Assembly (NCBI GenBank): GCA_034401135.1
Contig: JAWZSP010000003.1
Coordinates: 3,782,001 to 3,846,000, forward strand
Reading direction: 5' to 3'
Length of the DNA stretch: 64,000 nucleotides
Source of the DNA: Volutella citrinella
Lineage: Eukaryota > Ascomycota > Sordariomycetes > Hypocreales > Nectriaceae
Numbering within the stretch: position 1 is the stretch's first letter; each line of letters starts with the position of its first letter. Below the pieces are notes generated by a model. That model worked only from the letters and a program-made list of their open reading frames with translations, ran no database searches and was not told the DNA's origin. Position numbers and translations under genes: made by a program. Positions 56,457-64,000 of the stretch are shown here, piece after piece.

Positions 56457-58623
56457 GGGTAGCAGGGAGATATTCCGCGCACGGCGCGATGTTGATTGTT
56501 GCATAGCATATCTGGGTTGGAGCAGAGGATGACGGCCACATCCGATCCGACGAGCGCACCATGTCCCTCCTGAGCATTGGCAGAGAGGGGAGAATGCTGG
56601 ATGGGTCGTGTGGACACGGCCTCGGCTCGTCTCGGCAGGTCTTGCTTGTCTGGTTGTGTGTGTTGAAGGGTGTTCTGTCGGCGTCGGCGTCTTGCGGCTC
56701 TCGTTGTTGTTTGCGTCTCCCATTCCTCCACCATACTCGACTTTTACACCGTTTGTTTGCCATTCGCATTTAGCTCATGTATGCGAGGGAAGGGGGGGAA
56801 GCTGCCCTGGGTTCCCCCCGCGGTGGCTGCCTATCCGAGGCGCACGCGGGTGAAGCATTCTCCCCCGTAACGTCGGTTGCGGCGGCGGCGACGACACCCA
56901 AGGAGCATGGGAGGCAAATCATTTTAGATCTACACAATAAAGACTAGTGGTGCGATTCCACCTCAAGCCTCGTTTTGTCTTTTGTTTGTTTGTCGTGTTT
57001 GTTTGTAGCCAGTCTGAGAACCAGCGCCCTCTGTTCAAGAAACGACCAGCTGAAGCGGCCGGGGGCCTGACAGACGGCGGACGACGGGTTTGGCGCAAAC
57101 GATTGATTGTCGAGCCCCCGGAGGTGGAACAGAGAGAAGCTCTGGACGCGCCGGCCGTGGGTTCATTTCATCAAGACGTCAAGCCGCCGAGCCCCTGGTC
57201 TGTGACGGTGCAGCCCCTGCCAAGCGCTTTGGGAGCAAAACCGTCCACTGTCGTCCCCTGGTTCCGGACCTGGCCCGTTGTCATCGCGTACATCTTGCAG
57301 GCCGTGGGGAAGCAGGAACAGATACAGATGCTCTTCGCGCCCGTCCATGATGCCCCCCCGGCCAAGGGAACCCCCCCCTTCCCCCGGGACGAGAAGGGCC
57401 CCCGTGGTAGCCACTCGCTGGCCTTCATTTCGGAAACGTCGCAGGTTTTGTCGCCCCGATCTGCATTCTCTGCTCATACAGTAGGCCATCGCGGGCCGTT
57501 TGCAAGCCGGCCATGGACGGCGGTCTCAGACGCAACTCGATTGGCTGGCGGTGCATCTGGGGACATCACGTGATGGACCTGGGTCTGGCTAAACGGGAAG
57601 CCGTTGGCTGGCGTTGGCCTGGTCCGTCCCGCGTCAAGACGGCGCCTAAAAAACCGGGCCACGCACAACCAGTCATGATGGGGCCGTAACCGCCTGGAGA
57701 CGGGGCCTCCATGTTTCTGGTCGCCGGCGGCAGCGGTCGCTCTCGTCACGCTGCAGCAGAGCGCCGGAGGTGCTGCGGGCTGCGACGGAGGGGGCGTCCA
57801 TGGGAAGGGGGGGGGCGATGCAGTCTATCATGATTCACCAGTCCAGCGCCCGAAATAGCAACGCCTGCCGTCACCGGAACCTCATCAGCGGCCTTTACGC
57901 AGGCCAGGCCCTTGCTTATGAGGCTGGATTTTATTTTGGGGGCGCTCTCGCCGGCCTGGTTCAAGGCCCAGCCGTGCCATGCCATGACCTGACGTGGCCC
58001 ACACCCATCAGGCACACCTGCACGCGCTCTGCCGTGGGGAAAGAGAGCTGGAAAGTGAAAGTCAATCTGTAGACGAGGCGGGGCCGGAATGGCTGTCGGC
58101 GCCTGGTGGCGAGTCGAGAGGCGTCGAGATGCAGGTCAGCAAGCGCCTTCATCCGCAGCCCACGATGGGACGTGGTAATGGGAGGCTACGACCCGGCGCC
58201 CGCTCCTTGGATTCTCTTGTCCTCTCAAACACTCTTTCCCTTCCTCTCCTCTGTCTGTCTGTCCGTCTGTCTGTCATCTCGTTGCGTGTGATATCGGCGA
58301 AAGCTTTTGTTTCCTGTCTGCGTCTCCTCCCGATCCTGCTATGGTTACAACGACTGCTTGAGCCACTGTCTTCCTTTCCCTTTGTCCACTCCCGCGGATG
58401 TGCGACCATGAGATGCTGGCCGTCTCCATTAATATTATACCATTCCCTATAGGTAAGCTGAGACTGGGGACACGCAGTGTCTTCCATCTGCGTCGCCGTC
58501 TGAGTCTGTGGCGATGATGATGGAGCATTGCACTGCATACCTGGAGCGGTTATTCTTTTCTTTTCTGGCATCATCCTGAACCTGGATCATGGCAGACGGC
58601 TAATGATATATCTTTCTCTCTAG
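56457..58623. other. Intergenic region, no supported gene
   Basis: About 2.2 kb. A 208-codon frame at 56947-57573 begins with GTG, has no early ATG, and its hydrophobic start comes from a TTTGTTTGTTTG run, so it is not called. A (TGTC)n-type repeat lies at 58251-58275. The last 350 bases are probably the leader of the CFEM gene. Confidence 0.55.
58251..58275. repeat. (CTGT)n microsatellite
   Basis: About six CTGT units with one C interruption, in the presumed leader of the CFEM protein gene. Read directly. Confidence 0.85.
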
Positions 58624-61600
58624 ATGGATCGCTGTAGAATGGCCCGGGGGCCATCGATCACGACACCATGGTTAATCCTTCTTTTGCACGCTCTTGTCGC
58701 AGCTGCCTTTAATCTTCCGAGCGAGCTCTCGCAATTTATTCCTCGCTGTGCTGAGGAATGCTTTATTTCTTTCTTGTCCGTCAGCTATGGCTCGACACCA
58801 TGCGCATCCGACCCTTCTCTATCATGCCTGTGCGCGCGCCTGGGCGCTTCTGACCTCACCATTGGCGAGGCCGCCTTGCAGTGTATTTCGGCCGAGAAGT
58901 CGATTGGGTTTTGCTCAGACTCGGCCGCACGAGGTATGTTGCATCACGTCAATCTGTTTGTGAGAGATGGGCTGACCGACTGTAGATTCGGTGATAATGA
59001 GTGCATACAACATGTGCCAGGGACAGCCCAACGCCGTCAAGCCAACTCACGATGTTATCACGGCGACTCTAGTCATGCCCACTTCAGGAGGCATCATATC
59101 TTTCCCGCCCGTCACAACAACGAGGAGGAAGACGGGCACCGTTGTACCGACAAACGTGCCTACCAGCTTCATTTTCGACACTTCTTCCTCTCCTCTTCCA
59201 CAGAAGCCGAGCGCGACGACCAAAGCCACCACGCTGAAGCGAAGTACCTCGCTCGCGACGGCACCGACTTCGATGGAGCCCTCTTCTACCTCGTCCGATG
59301 TTAAACCCGACGATGGCTCCGTTGCGCGACCAACGTCGGCTACTGACCGTGTGTCGGGCACTTCAACTACCACAACCGAGACCAGCACGTCAACCGATGC
59401 AGCTGCCGGCTCCGGCTCCGGCGCGGGCAAGGACAAGGGCGAGAAACACTCGTCGACTCTCAGCTCTGACCAGGTTGCCGGCATCTCCGTTGGAGTGGTG
59501 GCAGCTGCTGGCCTCGCTATTGGCATTATTCTCCTGGCACGCCGTTACCGCCGACGCAAGAGTCCCGGCTCCAAGAGCGGGTTTCGTCCCATGAGGGACT
59601 CTTGGGGATATAAGCCCGACCACAGGGGCAGCATGGGGACAAACTCGTGGATTGCTCACCAGATCCGCTCGCCACTGCGACCCATCAGCCCACCGCCGCC
59701 TCCTCCTGTATACAATCGAAGGAGCTATAAGCCGGACGCCATTGGCCTCGCTATATCGCCGCCCCAGAGCCGTACCGCCACTGCCACCTCGCCGCTGAGG
59801 AGAATCTCAAAATTGCTTCCTGCAAAGCCTACTCTTCCGGTCTTGCCTCTCAACCTGAACAAGAAGACATCACCCCCTCCGAATGAGGAACCGCGAGCAG
59901 AGCAGCAGCAGACCCAGCTACGAAACGGTGCTCCGTCGCAGACGGGACAGAACAGTCAGGGAGCCACGTATCTCGATGTCCCCCAGCTTCCTCCGCTCTC
60001 GCTTGCCCCGTCGGCAGTCATCACCTCCCCTCCGAGGTCGAAGCCGACTCCCCCGAAGCTGCTGATCCCCAAGCCCAGCCAGGAGACGACGGAGCCGCCT
60101 GCCAACGGAATGCCGGACAGCGCCATGACAGAGTTTGAGGAGGACGGAGGTCGTTCTCCGAGGTCATCCGGAGGTCAGGTCTGGAGGCCGCCACCTACGA
60201 CGCCGCTCTCCGCCACCACGTATTACGTAGCCGACCAGTACGGCAATTGGGTTCTTGGAAACCCGAAGAATACGTCTCAACCCCCACGAACAAGTGCGCC
60301 CGCGGCCAAAGCCTCGCAGGCGTCGTCGACCTCCCCGAAGGCATTGCTGGCCCCTCCGGCGGAAATCACCACCGCCGTGTCCAAGTTCAACCGCTCGAGT
60401 AACGGCCTTGCAGCTTCGAGCACAACCGGACCGCGACCGTCCAACCCGTATCCCCTCTTGGCCGCCCAGCCTCCCAACCCTCGTCGGTACTCCGGGGGAC
60501 TGCGGCCTCAATCTAGGAGCCTGACCCGGCCTCGTGCCCCTTCGACCGACAGTGATGCCACCACCATCATTACCACGTCGGGGGAGTCTCTTAGCGATCC
60601 ATCGCCGGCGCTCGAGCAGCAGGGTAGCCTGTCGCCTGTCGTCGAATCTCCCGAGAATGCGGCCTCAGCGAAGCGTACCCAGGCCCAAGGCCTCCCTGCC
60701 GTCCCATCCCGCGACCCCCGGAGACTCAGCGCTCCATACTACCTCCGCCCTGGCGGTCTCAGCCAGCAGGCGGCCCCCCCCTCTGTTCGCAATGTCTATA
60801 ATCCTCCTGGGCAGCCCAGCCCCACGCTCGGCACTCCCTACCCACCGACCGGCACCGGATCCGTCGCCCCACCCCGCTGGACCCCACAGCCCGGCCGGCG
60901 CCCCATGGCGAACCCGGGCCTTGACCGCTCCGGCTCTCCGACAATGCGTTTGGTTGATCCGTCCCCAGAGCCCGACGAGCGCAGCAGGCCGTCCGCTGCC
61001 GCTGTGCGCCAAACGAACCAAATCTCCCAAATACACCCGCCGCCCTTCTTCTTCGCCACTGATCAGCGCGGCCCGGCCTTTCACTTCAACTCGCCATACC
61101 CGCAACCCCTGAACCCCGTGCGGCCCCTTCAACCCCGCCGCTCTGTCTCCGGCCCAGAGCCCTCCACGTACCAGCGATCACAATGGCCGCAACCGCAACC
61201 GCAACCGCAACCGCAGCAGCAGCAGCAGCAGCAACAACAACAACAGCCCCCTCAGCCTCAGCCTCAGGCGCAACCACCATATCTCCACACCGGCTGGGCT
61301 CCGCAACGCGGCCCATATCCGCACCAGCAGCTTCAAAGACCGGCCAACCAGCCACAGGCCCAACGGCAGGGCTACCCGCCGCAGCCATTCCGTCCCGGTA
61401 TCAACCCAATCTACCCAATCTACCCACAGCCGGCTCGGGCCATTGACCCTTACAACATGCCTCCATCGTCCCGAGTGCCCGCCCCGAACGGTCCTCAGCC
61501 TGCTCCAAACGGGCCTCGGCCTGAGCCATCTCTCCTTGATAGGCGTGTCGGACATGACCGTGCCAATAACATGGCTATCCCTACCGAACCTCACCGTGGC

Positions 61601-61720
61601 CCTTGGATGCGGCGGGACAGCATACCCCGCGAGCAAGGTAGCCAGGATATGTCATCTGCTTGGATGCCGCGGCTGACGCCCTCAAGGCGAGGCGACGACT
61701 TGTATCTAAACGTGCAGTAG
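58624..61720 (+). CDS. CFEM-domain single-pass membrane protein with long disordered cytoplasmic tail
   Basis: Exons 58624-58933 and 58986-61720, joined over a 52-nt intron (GTATGT..TAG), give 1014 residues. The intron splits the CFEM domain, and splicing brings the eighth Cys into frame. Residues 1-29 form a signal peptide (a second ATG at 58639 would shorten it by five). The CFEM domain, about 30-120, has eight cysteines in the expected order (RC, EEC, TPC, LSC, LC, QC, FC, MC). A Ser/Thr-rich stalk follows, then one TM helix near 264-284 (VAGISVGVVAAAGLAIGIILL) with the basic stop RRYRRRK. The remaining 720 residues are Pro/Ser-rich, with a (QP)n/poly-Q stretch near 838-857 and other Gln/Pro repeats. 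CFEM proteins may bind haem or act as surface receptors (Pth11-like or Wsc-like layouts). Here the long tail suggests a signalling or scaffold role, by inference. Confidence 0.92.
61190..61265 (+). repeat. Coding Gln/Pro microsatellite in the CFEM protein
   Basis: A CAACCG/CAGCAG/CAACAA run encodes (Pro-Gln)n followed by about eleven glutamines, then Pro/Gln again. Pure CAG then CAA runs are prone to length change between strains. Confidence 0.9.
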
Positions 61721-61938
61721 ATAGCGCAGACGCGGCCACCGTCGCTTTTGGATCATTTTCTGGGTTTATACCATCACCATGTATAATAGCGTTCCATTTT
61801 GTGTTTCACTCACGAACAGCACCCATAGACTGGAATGTTTCTAGCGTTGTAACATCTTACAATTGAACGGAGCTCAAGGTATTCATTCTTCAGGCACTAC
61901 GTTTGCTTAGTCGTTGTCTGGCGTGCACCCTTACTTCT

Positions 61939-63999
61939 TTAGTCTTTTTTGTATCCACTAGGTCCAGCCTTTGCCTCACTCAACTTGCCATCCTGCGCTG
62001 TCTGGTCGGCTAGGGCATCCCTGTCTGCGAATGGCTTCATCTGGGATGGTCCCCCAGGAGTGCTCCCCATGTCAAAGATGTCAGATTCCATGTCCGGCGT
62101 TTGGTCACTGCTGCGATCGCTTGGCCGGAGCCAGCCTGGTCGGCCGTTCTTTCGACTCCCTATTCGAAACAACTCATGTGCATCTCGGCGAAGATCTTCA
62201 ATGTGATCCTCAAGCGCAGCGTCCAGAGCCTCAAGTCCCTGGTCCAACGCAGCACGGTTGAGGTGTGCGCCCTCATCAATAAGTTTGTTTTTCCTTCGTA
62301 TGCTTTGCCAGCGTGTCATACCACCCAGTTCCAGGATATTCATTCGTCGGTTTTTGCCTATGGGATTGCCGATCATGACAGGTCTCCAAGCACTCTCCTC
62401 CTCCAACAGAGCTCGCAGGTCGCCAGGAAGTGAAAGTCGCCGCTGCGTGGATTTTCTGCGCGCTTGAGTGATTCGGTCCATTTCGGCTGATTTGGATCGC
62501 GGGATGATGAGTACGTTTTTGAAACGAATCAAAACGAGCAGTAGCATGACAGTCAGGAAGAATAGAATGCCTGCTACCACCCCACTGGCAACTTGTTGTC
62601 CAAGTGTCCGAGTGATAACACCACCCAGAGCGGTTGCTCCAGCCGCAAAGACGAAAGAGAACCCTTGAATTGTGGCGAACCCTGCCGTAACTCTTGGAAA
62701 AGGCGAGTAGTTTGTCCTTTTCTGAACCTGGCCTGGAGCTCCGCGAAGCCGGCCCGTCATCCCAGCTGATAGATCAGACGTGTCAAACGCCTCCATGATT
62801 AAACCATTGCATTCTGCTATGGCCAAACATGAGAGAAGTCCGATACAGAAAGCAAAAAAGGTCGGAAGCCCAATACTGATTGGTGGGCCAAATGAAACGC
62901 CGGCATAACATGCAGCAGCAAACGGCAAGGTCACCGTGAAGATTGTTCTGCGAATCAGATGGGATGACCAAGAAATTTTCTTGTCCAAAGTCTCTCTGCT
63001 GGCATTGACTTGAGTGTGTCGGGACCTGGAGAAGATGCTTGCCTTTTGGAACGGAATAGCGACCAAAGCGCCCAGGGCAACGGCTGCCACAGTGAGTCCG
63101 ACAAAGGGGGCCCGTAGCCGATAGAATCGAGATGCTAGAGCTCCAAGCAAGACGATGATGAGAACAATTTGGGCGTATATCCATGACACATAAACGGCCA
63201 TGACCGCAAAACCAGGTTGGCGGAGCATTTCTCCAGATAGCAGAATACCATGAAGCACCTCCTCACCCCACCACTTTGGGCCTGTTTTCACACGATGCAT
63301 CATTACCTCGCCCCGGGCGAGCCTTCGTGAGATTTCAGGGCCCAGTCGAACTTCAGTAACTGACCGACGATATGCGGAGCGGCGGACTTCTGGGCATGCA
63401 ACATTCAGAACAAGGACAACGGCGATGAGCATGATGCTGACGTAGAAACCCCAAGCTGGCGGGTGTTTGTCGATGATGGACGCGCCCACCAGGAAACCGA
63501 CCCCCAGAGAGCCAACCCAGCACCAAGTCCAAATTCCCAGCCACACTCCCATACCGCCGCCATGTCTTCTGGCATCGAACTGGTCTACAACCTCTTGATG
63601 TGGGTGCTTACTCATGAGAGAGGCACCAAATAGGTCGGTGAGGATCGAATGAAAGTTGATGCTTGCAAATCCAAGTGCGCCACCCATCAGTGCTCGGGAA
63701 ACAAGCAACAAACCTCTCCAAGAGCCCGTGTTTGCCAACCTCAAAGAGTTCACAGCAATAGCCTGGGGAAAGAGAAGTGGCATCGCAACCGCCAGGCTTC
63801 CTATAATGTACGGCTTCCGACCATGAAGGAGAGGAAGCGGCCAAAGGAAAAAAGATGGGACTGCGAGTGCCAAAAAGCAACCGGTGTTTCCATGAACTGC
63901 AACGTGTGACTGATCAACGATGTAGTATTGGATCGAAGGAACGAGGCCAGCATATATCCCAATCAAAATCCCAATGAGGGCTGTGCTGATACACGCGAC
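61939..63999 (-). CDS. Major facilitator superfamily-like transporter with long C-terminal tail (5' partial)
   Basis: A continuous minus-strand frame of about 686 residues, open to the right window edge; the apparent first residue near 63966 is a TTG, so the start is outside. It shows many hydrophobic helices in two groups, with short loops such as LLHGRKPYIIGSLAVAMP (resembling the MFS loop 2-3 GRK motif), LLVSRALMGGALGFASINF (helix 4-type), and GVWLGIWTWCWVGSLGVGFL (helix 5-type), then a long central cytoplasmic loop and a second bundle. After the last helix (ILFFLTVMLLLVLIRFKNVLII) comes a 190-residue hydrophilic tail with RRKSTQRRLSLPGDLRALLEEES and SRKNGRPGWLRPSD, unusual in length. Substrate unknown. 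The family call rests on topology and loop motifs. Its 3' end converges on the CFEM gene, about 220 bases away. Confidence 0.82.
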   Translation of the reverse strand, partial: VACISTALIGILIGIYAGLVPSIQYYIVDQSHVAVHGNTGCFLALAVPSFFLWPLPLLHGRKPYIIGSLAVAMPLLFPQAIAVNSLRLANTGSWRGLLLVSRALMGGALGFASINFHSILTDLFGASLMSKHPHQEVVDQFDARRHGGGMGVWLGIWTWCWVGSLGVGFLVGASIIDKHPPAWGFYVSIMLIAVVLVLNVACPEVRRSAYRRSVTEVRLGPEISRRLARGEVMMHRVKTGPKWWGEEVLHGILLSGEMLRQPGFAVMAVYVSWIYAQIVLIIVLLGALASRFYRLRAPFVGLTVAAVALGALVAIPFQKASIFSRSRHTQVNASRETLDKKISWSSHLIRRTIFTVTLPFAAACYAGVSFGPPISIGLPTFFAFCIGLLSCLAIAECNGLIMEAFDTSDLSAGMTGRLRGAPGQVQKRTNYSPFPRVTAGFATIQGFSFVFAAGATALGGVITRTLGQQVASGVVAGILFFLTVMLLLVLIRFKNVLIIPRSKSAEMDRITQARRKSTQRRLSLPGDLRALLEEESAWRPVMIGNPIGKNRRMNILELGGMTRWQSIRRKNKLIDEGAHLNRAALDQGLEALDAALEDHIEDLRRDAHELFRIGSRKNGRPGWLRPSDRSSDQTPDMESDIFDMGSTPGGPSQMKPFADRDALADQTAQDGKLSEAKAGPSGYKKD

Positions 64000-64000
64000 T

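Noticed and set aside
56947..57573. 208-codon frame with a signal-peptide-like start
   Set aside because: It starts at GTG with no early ATG; the hydrophobic start is a translated TTTGTTTG repeat and the rest has no motif.
1..64000. Biosynthetic cluster, transposon with transposase, tRNA, CRISPR or integrated virus
   Set aside because: No backbone enzyme, transposase, reverse transcriptase, tRNA arm pattern, spaced direct repeats or viral gene was seen; the genes are unrelated housekeeping and surface genes.

Overview
The window is nuclear DNA of a filamentous ascomycete (Pezizomycotina, most likely Sordariomycetes and plausibly Hypocreales). The signs are intron-containing genes with short 53-75 nt introns (GTAAGT/GTATGT/GTACGT donors, CTAAC/CTGAC branch sites, CAG/TAG acceptors), GC-rich third codon positions, CT-rich leaders, and fungus-only families (GH72, Ecm33, CFEM, Anp1, giant disordered proteins). 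The species is inferred from family content only. There are no operons, CRISPR arrays, rRNA genes or recognisable tRNA genes, and no obvious RIP-degraded transposon block.

Layout. 1-10 kb: 3' part of an oxysterol-binding protein (+), a GH72 glucanosyltransferase (+), a dienoyl-CoA isomerase (+), an inverted-repeat element near 8.1 kb, and a PGAP4-type glycosyltransferase (+). 10-23 kb: a tiny three-exon TFB5 gene (-) that simple ORF calling misses, a small membrane protein with two PY motifs (+), a long non-coding stretch, and a 1743-residue disordered protein (+). 23-37 kb: a mitochondrial carrier (+), ribosomal protein L22 (-), and a giant repeat-rich protein of about 3620 residues (-), whose real N-terminus lies in an upstream exon. 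40-46 kb: DBP5 helicase (-) and SPF45/RBM17 splicing factor (+) head to head, then Ecm33 (-). 46-50.7 kb: a large, nearly gene-free stretch with one possible small ORF. 50.7-57 kb: 3-methyladenine DNA glycosylase (-), Anp1 mannosyltransferase (+), Snf7 ESCRT-III subunit (+). 58.6-64 kb: a CFEM membrane protein with a long tail (+) and an MFS transporter cut by the window edge (-).

These are mostly independent housekeeping genes. A loose theme is the cell surface: GH72 and Ecm33 are GPI-anchored wall proteins, the PGAP4-like enzyme is predicted to modify GPI glycans, Anp1 builds mannan, and the CFEM protein spans the plasma membrane. I see no clustering that makes them a pathway.

The most valuable observations are structural corrections (TFB5, the extra N-terminal exon of the giant protein, and hidden last exons of the glycosylase and of the 1743-residue protein), the near-identical 12-bp coding minisatellite, a possible dual-localisation start in the DNA glycosylase, and the small PY-motif membrane protein. 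I found no convincing undescribed multi-gene system. The two giant disordered proteins are the least explained coding content.
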